64,000 bases of DNA from Bacteroidales bacterium UBA1197 (GTDB lineage: Bacteria > Bacteroidota > Bacteroidia > Bacteroidales > UBA932): assembly GCA_002309995.1 (NCBI GenBank), contig DBYB01000061.1, positions 91,190 to 155,189 on the forward strand, read 5' to 3'. The position numbers were made by a program, and so were the translations under genes. Shown here piece by piece: positions 27,692-36,813 of the stretch. The notes under the pieces are model-generated. The model saw only the letters and a list, made by a program, of their open reading frames with translations, ran no database searches and was not told where the DNA came from. The first letter of the stretch is position 1; every line of letters begins with the position of its first letter.

Positions 27692-29131
27692 ATGGAAAGA
27701 CTCAACAGAACTTCTGCGCCTCAGGCAAAGCGCTACACCGAGAAGGTAATCCAGTTCGGCGAAGGCAACTTCCTGCGTGCATTCATCGAGTGGATAATTT
27801 GGAAGACCAACCAGAAGACCGATTTCAACGGTTCCGTGGTGGTTGTGCAGCCCATCGAGAAGGGTATGGTCTCCTGGCTCAACGAGCAGGACGGCCTCTA
27901 TCACCTCAACCTCCAGGGCCTTCTTAACGGCGAGCCTGTCAACAGCCTGGACCTCATCGACGTTATCTCCCGCGGCCTCAATCCCTACGAGGATTTCGGC
28001 GCCTACCTGGCACTGGCCGAGCAGCCGGAGATTCGCTTCGTGATTTCCAACACTACCGAGGCCGGCATCGCATTCGACCCCGCCTGCAAGCTCGACGACA
28101 AGCCCGCCAGCTCCTACCCCGGAAAGCTCACCCAGCTGCTCTATCACCGCTGGGAGCACTTCAAGGGCGCTGCTGACAAGGGACTTATCATATTCCCTTG
28201 CGAGTTGATATTCGAGAACGGCAAGCACCTCAAGGAGTGCATCCGCCAGTACATCGAGCTTTGGCAGCTGCCCGAGGCCTTTGCAAAGTGGTTCGAGGAG
28301 AGTTGCGGAGTGTACAGCACCCTGGTGGACCGTATCGTGCCCGGTTATCCGCGCGACAACGCCGCCGAGCTCTGCGAGCGCGCCGGTTACGACGACCATC
28401 TGCTGGACAAGGCAGAAATCTTCCACCTTTGGGTTATCGAGGCCCCGGAGGAAGTCGCCGCCGAGTTCCCTGCCGACAAGGCCGGACTCCACGTGCTCTT
28501 CGTTCCTTCCGAGGCTCCTTACCACGAGAGGAAGGTTACCCTGCTGAACGGCCCTCACACCGTGCTTTCGCCCGTCGGCTATCTTTCCGGCCTCAACACC
28601 GTGAAGGAGTGCTGCGAGGATCCCGAGATCGGCCAGTTCGTCCACAAGGTGATGTACGATGAGCTTCTGCCCACCCTCAACCTGCCGGAAAAGGAGCTGC
28701 TGCAGTTCGCAGGCGATGTTGTGGAGCGCTTCCGCAACCCGTTCGTGAAGCACTTCGTGACTTCCATTATGCTCAATTCCTTCCCCAAGTTCAAGACCCG
28801 CGACCTGCCCGGCCTCAAGACCTATCTTGAGCGCAAGGGTTCGCTGCCCCAGGGCCTGGTGCTCGGCCTCGCCGGCATCTGCACCTATTACAAGGGCGGC
28901 AAGCGCGGCGACGACGAGATTGTGCCTCAGGACGACCCGAAGATCGTCGAGCTGCTCCAGGACCTCTGGGCCACCGGCGACGTGAAGAAAGTGGCCGCCG
29001 GCGTACTTGCAGATGAATTCATCTGGGGAGAAGACCTCAACGCCATCCCCGGCCTCACCGACCTCCTTGCCGCCGACCTGGCTCTCATTCAGGCCCAGGG
29101 TATGCGCGCAGCCGTTAAAGCTATCCTATAG
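27692..29131 (+). CDS. uxaB: Tagaturonate reductase (altronate oxidoreductase)
   Basis: 479 residues. Reduces tagaturonate to altronate with NADH, the step between UxaC and UxaA. The N-terminal Rossmann region reads VIQFGEGNFLRAFIEWIIW; later NTTEAGIAFDP, FPCELIFENG and KVTLLNGPHTVLSPVGYLSG are typical of the mannitol/uronate dehydrogenase superfamily, with the Lys and His-type catalytic segment KxxLLNGxH. Normal length. A repeat-rich spacer of 99 bases separates it from the transporter gene. Confidence 0.93.
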   Translation: MERLNRTSAPQAKRYTEKVIQFGEGNFLRAFIEWIIWKTNQKTDFNGSVVVVQPIEKGMVSWLNEQDGLYHLNLQGLLNGEPVNSLDLIDVISRGLNPYEDFGAYLALAEQPEIRFVISNTTEAGIAFDPACKLDDKPASSYPGKLTQLLYHRWEHFKGAADKGLIIFPCELIFENGKHLKECIRQYIELWQLPEAFAKWFEESCGVYSTLVDRIVPGYPRDNAAELCERAGYDDHLLDKAEIFHLWVIEAPEEVAAEFPADKAGLHVLFVPSEAPYHERKVTLLNGPHTVLSPVGYLSGLNTVKECCEDPEIGQFVHKVMYDELLPTLNLPEKELLQFAGDVVERFRNPFVKHFVTSIMLNSFPKFKTRDLPGLKTYLERKGSLPQGLVLGLAGICTYYKGGKRGDDEIVPQDDPKIVELLQDLWATGDVKKVAAGVLADEFIWGEDLNAIPGLTDLLAADLALIQAQGMRAAVKAIL

Positions 29132-29222
29132 ATCCTTCGTCGCTTAGCTCCTCAGGGTGACAGGATAATAGTTGTCACGATGACAGGATAATAGTTGTCA
29201 TTCTGAGCGAAGCGAAGAATCT
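29131..29222. repeat. Compound inverted repeat with the 27-bp dispersed repeat, copy 2
   Basis: Two identical 20-bp units TGACAGGATAATAGTTGTCA lie at 29158-29177 and 29181-29200. The second runs into the 27-bp repeat at 29196-29222 (TGTCATTCTGAGCGAAGCGA then AGAATCT). An imperfect inverse copy (CTTCGTCGCTTAGCTC, then CAGGGTGACA) lies at about 29135-29162, so the spacer can fold into a long imperfect hairpin inside the operon, ending 8 bases before the exuT-like start. Confidence 0.7.
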
Positions 29223-29230
29223 TATTGATT

Positions 29231-30682
29231 ATGAGTACTCAAAGTAAATTGATGACCAACTGGCGATGGTGGCTGTGCAGCCTGCTGTTCGTGGCCACCA
29301 CCGTCAACTACCTGGACCGCCAGGTGCTGTCGCTGACCTACGAGGAATTCATCAAACCTGAATTCCACTGGACAGACGCCAACTACGGTACGATTACCAG
29401 TTTCTTCTCCATCTTCTACGCCATCTGCTGCCTCTTCGCAGGCAAGTTCGTGGACTGGATGGGGACCAAGAAAGGCTACCTCATCGCCATCGGCGTATGG
29501 TCGTCGGGCGCCTGCCTGCACGCCCTGTGCGGATGGGCCACCGCCCACATCGTCGGCCTCGACTCCGTCGCCGCAATGCGCGCCGTGGAAGTCGGTTCCA
29601 ACGTAGCCCTGGCCGTATCGACCACATCGGTGTACCTCTTCCTGCTGTGCCGCGGCATCCTGGCCCTCGGCGAAGCGGGCAACTTCCCGGCCGCCATCAA
29701 GGTGACGGCGGAATACTTCCCCAAGAAGGACCGTGCGTTCGCGACCTCCATCTTCAACGCCGGTGCATCCGTGGGCGCCCTTGCGGCTCCTCTGCTGATA
29801 CCGCCGCTGGCCGTCAAGTTCGGCTGGGAGATGGCTTTCATCATCATCGGCGGACTCGGATACATCTGGATGTTCTTCTGGGCGTTCATGTACGACAAGC
29901 CCGAGAAGAGCAAGCGCGTGAACGAGGCGGAACTCGAGTACATCCATCAGGACGACGCCGAAGAGGCAGCCGCCAAGGCCGCAGTGGCCGAGGAGAAGAG
30001 CATCCCGTTCCTCAAGTGCTTCACTTTCAAGCAGACCTGGAGCTTCATCGCCGGCAAGTTCTTCACCGACGGCGTGTGGTGGTTCTTCCTGTTCTGGGCT
30101 CCTTCGTACTTCAGCAACCAGTTCCACGCTCCGGCAACCTCGCCGCTGGGCCAGTGGCTCATCTTCACGCTCTATCTTATCGTGACAGTGATATCCATCG
30201 GCGGCGGCTATCTGCCTAAGATTTTCGTGGACAAGAAGGGTATGCATCCTTACTCCGGACGTATGCTGGCGATGCTCATCTTCGCATTCTTCCCGCTGGC
30301 CGCCTTGCTCGCCCAGCCTCTCGGAGTGCGGTTCGACTCGCCCTGGTGGCCTGCCGTCCTCATCGGTCTGGCAGGTGCCGGGCATCAGGCCTGGAGCGCC
30401 AACCTCTTCTCAACTACCGGCGATATGTTCCCCAAGAGCACCGTCGCCACCATCACCGGTATCGGCGCAATGGCCGGAGGTATCGGTTCGATGATTATCC
30501 AGTGGGTTGCAGGCCAGCTCTTCACCTACGCCGAGGCCCAGGGTGCGGCTTTCCGCTTCCTCGGCTTCGAGGGCAAGCCCGCAGGCTATTTCATTATGTT
30601 CTGCTTCTGCGGCCTCGCCTACCTGATTGCCTGGAGCATAATGAAGTCGCTCGTACCCAAGTACAAACCGGTAGAAGTATAA
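29231..30682 (+). CDS. exuT: MFS hexuronate transporter (ExuT-like)
   Basis: 483 residues with about 12 hydrophobic segments. ATG at 29231 gives MSTQSKLMTNWRWWLCSLLF; an in-frame TTG 6 bases earlier is less likely. Signatures of the anion:cation symporter family are NYLDRQVLSLTYEEFIKPEF, LALGEAGNFPAAIKVTAEYF and FNAGASVGALAAPLLIPPL. It should carry galacturonate (or glucuronate) with protons across the inner membrane to UxaC. It sits between uxaB and a pectinesterase gene; its initiation region is occupied by the dispersed repeat. Confidence 0.9.
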   Translation: MSTQSKLMTNWRWWLCSLLFVATTVNYLDRQVLSLTYEEFIKPEFHWTDANYGTITSFFSIFYAICCLFAGKFVDWMGTKKGYLIAIGVWSSGACLHALCGWATAHIVGLDSVAAMRAVEVGSNVALAVSTTSVYLFLLCRGILALGEAGNFPAAIKVTAEYFPKKDRAFATSIFNAGASVGALAAPLLIPPLAVKFGWEMAFIIIGGLGYIWMFFWAFMYDKPEKSKRVNEAELEYIHQDDAEEAAAKAAVAEEKSIPFLKCFTFKQTWSFIAGKFFTDGVWWFFLFWAPSYFSNQFHAPATSPLGQWLIFTLYLIVTVISIGGGYLPKIFVDKKGMHPYSGRMLAMLIFAFFPLAALLAQPLGVRFDSPWWPAVLIGLAGAGHQAWSANLFSTTGDMFPKSTVATITGIGAMAGGIGSMIIQWVAGQLFTYAEAQGAAFRFLGFEGKPAGYFIMFCFCGLAYLIAWSIMKSLVPKYKPVEV

Positions 30683-30684
30683 CG

Positions 30685-32448
30685 ATGAGATTCAGGCTCA
30701 TACCGTTGCTGCTGGCGGGCGTGCTGCTGGCCGGCTGCGAGCCCAATAACCCGGTCGAGCCGGAAGTTACCGAGCCGGGCGTGCCGCAGAACGTGGTGCT
30801 GCACGGCGCTACGGATAACTCCCTGACCTTCCAGTGGTCTGTCGTGGAAAATGCCTCCGGTTACGACTGGAGGCTGACTTCCACGGGGCAGGAGGCCCGC
30901 GAGGGCAGCGTCGCCAAGCGCAACGTCAGCATCGACAAGCTAACGCCAGGCACCACGTACCTTTTCAGCGTGCGTGCGGTGAATTCCGCCGGCAAGTCGG
31001 CCTACAGCAGCGAGCTGGAGGCTAAGACTACGGGGACCGTTCCCACGCCTCCGGGCCCGGGCGACGAGACTTCGGCGGTATGTACGGACGCACCGGTCGT
31101 TATCAAGCTCGATTCAGCGCCAGTTCTCGGGAATTCCGGCCTTATCCGCGTTCTTAAGGCCGACGGCACCGAGGTGGACCGCATCGATCTTGCCGATATG
31201 GCAACGGTCGATGTGCTCGAAGACGGCACGATGATTCCCAAGGGCGCGAATGCAGATGCCGGCAAGATTGCCATAGGCAACGATTACGTCTTCAACACAT
31301 TTATGGACGCCCTGCACAGCAACCAGTACCGGGCCGTGCATTACACGCCGCTGCGCATCAAGGGCAATACGCTGGAAATCAAGCTCCACAACGAGGCGCT
31401 GGCGTTCGGCCAGTCTTACACCGTGAAGGTGGACGAGGCCGTGCTCGGAAGGGCCGTGGACGATGTTATGTTTACCACCAAGGCCAAGCCTTCGGGAAGC
31501 ACGGTTTCCGTGAATGCCGACGGCTCGGCGGACTTCTGCACCGTACAGGGAGCCCTTAGCTTCGTTAGCGCTAACGTGGGAAAGGATGACGCCGCAACCA
31601 TAGAAGTTGCCGCCGGCACCTACCGGGAGCTGCTGTTTATGCGGGGCAAGAACAACGTCACAATCAAGGGAGCATCGCGTACAGGCACCGTCGTCGCATA
31701 TCCCAACAACGAGTCTTACGAGACCGGTTCGGGCGGCTCGCTTTCGTCTAAGCCTTCCGTTGGAAAAGCCATCGGCAAATCCGGCGGCCGCAGCCTCTTC
31801 CTTGTGGAGACCTGCGACAATCTGGTGCTTGAGAACCTTACGCTGGAGAATACGTACAGCATCCCCAGCCACAAGGGACAGGCGGAGACCATATACTTCA
31901 ACTGCGACGGCAAGCGGCTGACAGTAGAGAACTGCTCGCTGATATCGTATCAGGACACCTTCCTCTGCAAGGGTTCGGTGTGGGTGCACAATTCGCTGAT
32001 TGCCGGGCACTGCGATTTTATATGGGGCTATCCCACGGCTTGCCTGTTCGAGAACTGCGAGATTCGCGCCCGCGCCGCCGGCTACATAGTGCAGGCACGT
32101 GTGCAATCGGCATCAAGCGTCGGATTCGTGTTCCTGAACTGCTCACTTACCTCAGAAGACGGGGTGAAAGCAGGATCGATGTATCTGGCTCGCTCCGCCG
32201 GGCAGGCAGAATGCCACGACAACGTGGTGTTCGCGAACTGCACGATGTCTTCCGTGATTGCCTCCGCCGGCTGGTACACCTCGCCCGCGCCCAATCCTTC
32301 AGCGCCTACGGCTACGGCCGGCTGGCGCGAGTTCGGGAGCGTTGACGGCGCCGGCAAACCTGTCACCGGGCACAACGCCTACGGAAAGGTGCTGAGTGCA
32401 GACGAAGCAGCACCGTATCTCTCGAGAGAAGCGGTGCTGGGCTGGTAG
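30685..32448 (+). CDS. FN3 plus divergent CE8 pectin methylesterase lipoprotein
   Basis: 587 residues. Start at 30685, 2 bases after the transporter stop; the signal peptide ends LAGC. Residues about 30-115 are an FN3 domain similar to that of the 9406 lyase (VENASGYDWRL, GTTYLFSVRAVNSAG). About 125-270 is a second beta-rich region. About 275-587 is the CE8 beta-helix: ADFCTVQGALSFV, GQAETIYFNCDGKR, SYQDTFLCKG and CDFIWGYP carry the expected Gln and two Asp. The usual LGRPW is replaced by YLARSAG, which keeps an Arg. Last gene of the pectin operon. Confidence 0.82.
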   Translation: MRFRLIPLLLAGVLLAGCEPNNPVEPEVTEPGVPQNVVLHGATDNSLTFQWSVVENASGYDWRLTSTGQEAREGSVAKRNVSIDKLTPGTTYLFSVRAVNSAGKSAYSSELEAKTTGTVPTPPGPGDETSAVCTDAPVVIKLDSAPVLGNSGLIRVLKADGTEVDRIDLADMATVDVLEDGTMIPKGANADAGKIAIGNDYVFNTFMDALHSNQYRAVHYTPLRIKGNTLEIKLHNEALAFGQSYTVKVDEAVLGRAVDDVMFTTKAKPSGSTVSVNADGSADFCTVQGALSFVSANVGKDDAATIEVAAGTYRELLFMRGKNNVTIKGASRTGTVVAYPNNESYETGSGGSLSSKPSVGKAIGKSGGRSLFLVETCDNLVLENLTLENTYSIPSHKGQAETIYFNCDGKRLTVENCSLISYQDTFLCKGSVWVHNSLIAGHCDFIWGYPTACLFENCEIRARAAGYIVQARVQSASSVGFVFLNCSLTSEDGVKAGSMYLARSAGQAECHDNVVFANCTMSSVIASAGWYTSPAPNPSAPTATAGWREFGSVDGAGKPVTGHNAYGKVLSADEAAPYLSREAVLGW

Positions 32449-32467
32449 GATATAGCTGGTATGCGGT

Positions 32468-33688
32468 TTATCCGCTGTAGCGGCCGGAGAAGAGTATTGC
32501 TCCGGAGCTGTTTTCCGTAATGAAATAGAGGAAGGGCCGGTTGGCATGGAACGTAACCGTCTTCCCGGGCATGTAGGCAGTGTCCTTCATGAACCCGATG
32601 GAGACTGCTGCTGCCTCGGAGCCTTCCTCATTCACTTTTATAATCGCCTTCTGCTTTATAACGCTGATGCAGACGGGGTGCTCCGTCATGGCGCCGAAGT
32701 CGGCCGCTGCGGTGAATGCGGTGGGCATCCCGAGCTGCTCGAGCATATCGTTGAGTTCGCCCTCGAACTTGGCCTCGAAGCGCGGGAGCCACAAGTTCAC
32801 GGACGGCTGGTCGATGGGGGCGGTGAAGCTTTCCCAACCGGTCTTCTTCATTGCGGCGATAACTTCCGCTACCGTGTGGCCCTCGAGCGGCAGGGCGACT
32901 ACCATTGAGTATGCGCCGTTGCCGTAGGGCAGACGGACGACCTGGCAGACGTCGTTCTCGGTATAATTGAACTTGGCCTCCTGCTTCATCATAGGGACCT
33001 TGAGCTTGTCGCCGGATTCCTTGATGAAAGTCTCATCGACGGTGTTCGACTTCTCGAACGGTTCTGACCATTTGCCCTTGAAATAGAGGGCGTTCATCAG
33101 GCAGGCGAAAGTGTCCGGGGGGATATTGTCTATTATCTTGGTGATGAGGCCGTTGGTGTTGCGGCTGCACCAGTTGTTGATCTTGTTGACGGCCGCCTGG
33201 CTGTTGGCGAAGTCTATGCTCTCGACGTAGGCCTCGTAATAATTGGCGACGGACTTCTTGTAGGTGTCAAGGAGTTCGCCGCTCTTGTCCACCAGGATGG
33301 CGTTGGCAATCTTGATGGTGGTTTTGTTGTCCAGCGCGGGGAGCTGCTTGAGCATTGACTTGCAGTATTCATTCACCTGGTCAATCTCGCCGGCGCCGTA
33401 ACCGAGAACCTCGCAGATTTCGTCAGCGGTCTGCCCCTGTGCGCCATCCAGTATCATTCCGAGCAGGAACTGAAGGCTGAGGGGAGAGATGACGTAGCTT
33501 CCCTGAGCATCCTTGTCTATCTTCTCCAGGAAATTGAGGGAGAAGTCGTTGCCCTTCTGGATGTACTCAGCGCCTTTTGTGGTGAGCTGCAGGTCCTTAT
33601 GAGGGTTGGTGTCGATTTCGATTCCCGAAAGGTCGCAGCCGGTAAAGGCGAGGGCCGCGGCTAAGCAAAGAATTATTGTCTTACGCAT
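32468..33688 (-). CDS. Serpin-family protease inhibitor lipoprotein
   Basis: 406 residues. The lipobox is AFTGC. The serpin fold is clear: NDFSLNFLEKI, YVISPLSLQFLLGMILDGA, NALYFKGKWSEPF, MKQEAKFNYTEN and the C-terminal FHANRPFLYFITENSSGAILFSG. The reactive-loop hinge reads VNEEGSEAAAVS, the small-residue pattern of inhibitory serpins; counting from the hinge puts the scissile bond near KDTAY, which is uncertain. Exported serpins in gut bacteria can block host or competitor proteases; here it may protect surface lipoproteins. Convergent with the pectin operon, 19 bases apart. Confidence 0.9.
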   Translation of the reverse strand: MRKTIILCLAAALAFTGCDLSGIEIDTNPHKDLQLTTKGAEYIQKGNDFSLNFLEKIDKDAQGSYVISPLSLQFLLGMILDGAQGQTADEICEVLGYGAGEIDQVNEYCKSMLKQLPALDNKTTIKIANAILVDKSGELLDTYKKSVANYYEAYVESIDFANSQAAVNKINNWCSRNTNGLITKIIDNIPPDTFACLMNALYFKGKWSEPFEKSNTVDETFIKESGDKLKVPMMKQEAKFNYTENDVCQVVRLPYGNGAYSMVVALPLEGHTVAEVIAAMKKTGWESFTAPIDQPSVNLWLPRFEAKFEGELNDMLEQLGMPTAFTAAADFGAMTEHPVCISVIKQKAIIKVNEEGSEAAAVSIGFMKDTAYMPGKTVTFHANRPFLYFITENSSGAILFSGRYSG

Positions 33689-33776
33689 TTTTTTTATTTA
33701 TTAAATCACGCTTGTTTCAAAATCTTGCGCGAAGTTAAGAAATCTCGGCGGGTTTTGGATTATCTGTCTATTTGAT

Positions 33777-33784
33777 TATATTTG
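33777..33784 (+). promoter_or_regulatory. -7 box of the transglutaminase-like gene
   Basis: Perfect TATATTTG, 26 bases before ATG 33811. It rules out the in-frame TTG at 33772, which lies upstream of the expected transcription start. Confidence 0.6.
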
Positions 33785-33810
33785 CGAGTGGTGGGCCTTC
33801 ACCTCCTAAT

Positions 33811-35406
33811 ATGGTAAAGTATAATATGTTATGGATTCCTCTGGCACTGTGCCTGCTGCTGTGCTCCTGCGGCGGGACGGTGGTGCCGGAGCCGGATGAC
33901 CCGCCTCAGCCGGAACCGGAGAAGGAGGCCGTGGAAGTGCATTTCCTCGGGGCAGATGGGCAGGAGATTACATCCCTGTCTTTGCCTGGCTCGGGCGCGG
34001 CCGTTTCGGTAACCGTGTCCGGCACGGGAGCCTGGCGGCTGGAGTGCGACGACTCCTGGCTGCAGGTCCAGCCGGCCTACGGCGGTGAAGGGCAGACGGA
34101 GGTGTCCGTCTCTGCTTCGGCACCGAATACTTCTCCGGCCAGTATGATAACCGTTCTCAAAGCCGTTCAGGGCATAGACGGGAAGGCCTGTTCTTCGCTG
34201 GAGGTTGAGCAGGAGCCCTTTGTTGTCAGCAAGAATATTGTGTTTCCCCCTGACCCGGCGGTGGTGTTCGCTGCAGGAGGCAGCACTACAGTCAGTTTTG
34301 AGTGCGCTTCTGAATGGCAGGCCGAGAGCCTGAGCCCGTGGCTGACCGTCTCCCCCGCATCCGGACCTGCCGGTCTCAACGAGATTACTTTTATTTCTGC
34401 GGCCAATACCCTAATAACCGACAGGATTGGAATTGTGTATATCCATACTGCCTCTGGAGACGAGGGGGTGCTGGTCCGACAGCACTGCGAAATATTCAGA
34501 CGGAAGCACATAAGGACGACCAGGGTGAAGCACGCATTAACTGTTAAGCACGGCAACGGCTTCAGGATGTCGGAGATAGCGATACTGCTGCCCTTTCCCG
34601 AGACCAACGAGTATCAGGTTATCTCCGACTCGCAGGTAAGTTCGGGAGAGATTATTACCAGTGATACGGGAGTCAAGTATCTGATGTACCACCGGACTTC
34701 GAACTTCCCCGCTTCCGGAACAGAGTTCATCTCACACACTTACACCGTTGATTACTACACCCGCACCACGGCTTTCGGGCAGATTACGGAGCCGGCCCTG
34801 CCCTACGACACCTCGATACCGGAATACAAAAGGTACACCGATGTCTGTATGGGAGAGGAAGACGGGGTTATGGGCGAAATGATAGACCCGTATAATCCCA
34901 AGATAGCGGTGTGGGCAGATAATCTATGGGCGAAGGCTGGCGGAAGCTATGTGGAATACGCCAAACTCTGCTACGACTGGGTGACTTCAAAGTTCAGATA
35001 CGAAATCTTCTACAGCCACAACACGATAAACGACATCCTCAACAGGATGGCCGGCGACTGCGGCAACCAGACGTCAATCTGGATTTCCCTGGTTCGGGCC
35101 AAAGGCATTCCGGCCCGGCCTGTGGTAATGATTTCCCCGATAGGCTCCCGCCAGGATGAAATGGGCCATCACGTCTGCGGCGAATACTACCTTGCCGGCT
35201 ACGGCTGGATCCCTATAGACCCCACAGGTTTTTATGTTGGATTGTTCCCCGACGACAACTTCATCGTCCAGAACCGCGACTTCTCCTTCGACTTCACCGT
35301 CGGCTCCGAAACCTTCAACTGCCCCCTCCTCCAAGGCGTCTGGTGGCTCGTCTGGGGCGACGGCAACGGCCTCCTCGACGGCACCGAAACCTTCACCGAG
35401 CTCTAG
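33811..35406 (+). CDS. BACON-domain transglutaminase-like lipoprotein
   Basis: 531 residues. The signal peptide ends LLCSC (lipobox). About 40-145 and 150-240 resemble two BACON-type domains (GAWRLECDDSWLQVQPAYGG; ECASEWQAESLSPWLTVSPASG). About 380-510 is a transglutaminase-like fold: AGDCGNQTSIWISLVRAKG with the Cys, MGHHVCGEYYLAGYGW with the His and PIDPTG with the Asp. Such proteins may be peptidases or amidases acting outside the cell. Own promoter; a strong hairpin follows 37 bases after the stop. Substrate unknown. Confidence 0.8.
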   Translation: MVKYNMLWIPLALCLLLCSCGGTVVPEPDDPPQPEPEKEAVEVHFLGADGQEITSLSLPGSGAAVSVTVSGTGAWRLECDDSWLQVQPAYGGEGQTEVSVSASAPNTSPASMITVLKAVQGIDGKACSSLEVEQEPFVVSKNIVFPPDPAVVFAAGGSTTVSFECASEWQAESLSPWLTVSPASGPAGLNEITFISAANTLITDRIGIVYIHTASGDEGVLVRQHCEIFRRKHIRTTRVKHALTVKHGNGFRMSEIAILLPFPETNEYQVISDSQVSSGEIITSDTGVKYLMYHRTSNFPASGTEFISHTYTVDYYTRTTAFGQITEPALPYDTSIPEYKRYTDVCMGEEDGVMGEMIDPYNPKIAVWADNLWAKAGGSYVEYAKLCYDWVTSKFRYEIFYSHNTINDILNRMAGDCGNQTSIWISLVRAKGIPARPVVMISPIGSRQDEMGHHVCGEYYLAGYGWIPIDPTGFYVGLFPDDNFIVQNRDFSFDFTVGSETFNCPLLQGVWWLVWGDGNGLLDGTETFTEL

Positions 35407-35443
35407 CCGTTTTCCTCAACTCCCTGATTCCCAGCCATTTCTA

Positions 35444-35477
35444 TATCTCCTATGCGCATTTTTACGCACAGGAGATA
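35444..35477 (+). terminator. Hairpin after the transglutaminase-like gene
   Basis: TATCTCCT (35444-35451) pairs with AGGAGATA (35470-35477), and inside it TGCG pairs with CGCA across a loop holding a T-run. There is no T-run after the stem, so terminator or mRNA-stabilising function is tentative. Confidence 0.5.
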
Positions 35478-35578
35478 CAGTTGTTGTTGATTGTAAGGGA
35501 ATTACAAAAAACGGCGGATGTGGGTATCAGCCGGCGATCCAGCGGCAGGCTCTCGCAGCCTCTGCCGAACACCCCCTT

Positions 35579-35644
35579 ATTCCGGGCTTGACCCGGAATC
35601 CCCCGGATTACCTCCCTGTCCAGTCCCTTAGCTTGACCTGGTTC
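35579..35644 (+). repeat. 66-bp flank extension of repeat copy A, with 21-nt palindrome
   Basis: Begins with the perfect hairpin ATTCCGGG-CTTGA-CCCGGAAT (35579-35599) and runs up to the 116-bp element. The same 66 bp, inverted and with only two differences, flank copy B (40025-40090). The rest of 35478-35578 shows no recognisable gene. Confidence 0.8.
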
Positions 35645-35760
35645 TGTCACGAAATCCATCTGGAGGCTCTCTCATTGATTTCGTGACAGCAAAATCCCCG
35701 AAAACGGCCTTTTCCGTGTCACGAGATACACAGGAAGGGCCGCTGGTGGATTTCGTGGCA
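35645..35760 (+). repeat. 116-bp double-hairpin repeat, copy A
   Basis: The element has two 44-nt hairpins around a 28-nt spacer. Hairpin 1 (35645-35688) pairs TGTCACGAAATC with GATTTCGTGACA. The spacer (35689-35716) reads GCAAAATCCCCG then AAAACGGCCTTTTCCG. Hairpin 2 (35717-35760) has TGTCACGAGAT and ATTTCGTGGCA arms. The outermost arms are also inverted repeats of each other. It ends 7 bases from the stop of the convergent 35768 gene. Four more copies of exactly 116 bp lie at 39909, 42131, 45559 and 51677. Confidence 0.92.
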
Positions 35761-35767
35761 GGAGGGG

Positions 35768-36340
35768 CTAGAAAGAAACCTTAAGACTAAAGCCGAGCGA
35801 GGGCTGGAGGGCGGGGTCAAGGCCGATTGCCGGGGCCAGGGCAATTTCCGGTTGCCTTTCCACGTCCTGGTAGTACATATTTTTGACCTCAGCGACACGG
35901 ATAGCATCGAAGATGTTCCATATGGACAGCGCTGTGGCCCCTGCGAGGGTGACCAGTGCGGCGGCAAAGCTCACGCCCACAATACGGCTCGAGACCGGAT
36001 CCGCCGTTCCGTGCTTACGATAATACTCAGAGTTTACTGTCGCACCGTAGAACATCAGGGATGCTTCCGCAGTTCCAAGCAGGGCAAGTCCGGCACTTGC
36101 GCCTAATAATCCGAGACCCCGACCCCATTCCTCGCAGTAGCACTGACCCAGGCCAGGTACCAGAAAAGAGGCAACCCCGGCAATGGTTGGATTATAACGG
36201 TCGCCGTCCTGCTCCGAGTATTGAGTGTGGTCGTAGCAGTCCTTGATGTCCCGGTAGCGGACATTGTAATCGTCCTGTGCCCGGGCCACAAGCGGCATCA
36301 ACATCAAGCAGATGAAGAACGAAATAAAAAACCGGTTCAC
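35768..36340 (-). CDS. DUF5683-like small membrane protein
   Basis: 190 residues. GTG start at 36340 overlaps the upstream stop as GTGA, indicating coupling. A signal peptide (ending VARAQ) is followed by NPTIAGVASFLVPGLGQCYCEEWGRGLG and two further hydrophobic segments (LLGASAGLALLG, AAALVTLAGATALSIW). The PGLGQ turn followed by paired helices is typical of the DUF5683 family common in Bacteroidota, of unknown function. Last gene of a three-gene minus-strand operon. Its own 3' end touches repeat copy A. Confidence 0.65.
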   Translation of the reverse strand: MNRFFISFFICLMLMPLVARAQDDYNVRYRDIKDCYDHTQYSEQDGDRYNPTIAGVASFLVPGLGQCYCEEWGRGLGLLGASAGLALLGTAEASLMFYGATVNSEYYRKHGTADPVSSRIVGVSFAAALVTLAGATALSIWNIFDAIRVAEVKNMYYQDVERQPEIALAPAIGLDPALQPSLGFSLKVSF

Positions 36341-36813
36341 TTGATAAAGCTATTCATCTTGCGGACAAGGGCGCGGACGGTCTTTTTGGCCTTGGCGGGC
36401 TCGCGGAGGTCTGCGACGAGGACGATGCGGCGGCCGTCGCGGCTTGTCAGTGTGGCGTGATAAGACTGGTAGGTGTCGCGCTTATGGGGCTCAAGGGTGC
36501 AGCTGATTTCGAGCACGTAGCCGTCGGGGCCGTCGTAATGATGATGCCCTTTCTTGTGATGGAAAGGCCTGTCGCGTCCGGGCATACGCTTCTGGTTCAT
36601 ATCTATAACGTCGTAGCCGTTGGCCAGCAGTTGGCGGACCAGTTCGCCGTAACCGCTGCGGGATACGTCGTTATACGGAGCTATCACCACTGGAACTTCC
36701 CGGCTGTACTTGTCGAAACCGGCGCGCATAGTGTACTTGAGCGGCGAACAGGACGCCAGCAACATCAAGCAGCAAGCAATAAAAAGGACTCTTTTACTCA
36801 TATCGTAAATCAT
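36337..36813 (-). CDS. Small lipoprotein of unknown function
   Basis: 158 residues from the ATG at 36813, which overlaps the upstream stop (TAATG); a second ATG at 36801 lies nearer to the signal peptide MSKRVLFIACCLMLLASC. After the lipobox the mature part has APYNDVSRSGYGELVRQLLANG, a basic/His-rich stretch (FHHKKGHHHYDG) and a C-terminal amphipathic strand and helix. No family recognised. It is coupled on both sides to the phosphoesterase and the DUF5683-like gene. Confidence 0.6.
   Translation of the reverse strand: MIYDMSKRVLFIACCLMLLASCSPLKYTMRAGFDKYSREVPVVIAPYNDVSRSGYGELVRQLLANGYDVIDMNQKRMPGRDRPFHHKKGHHHYDGPDGYVLEISCTLEPHKRDTYQSYHATLTSRDGRRIVLVADLREPAKAKKTVRALVRKMNSFIK

Noticed and set aside
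30346..30684. Upstream extension of the second pectinesterase
   Set aside because: It lies inside the transporter gene; a clear lipoprotein signal begins at 30685.
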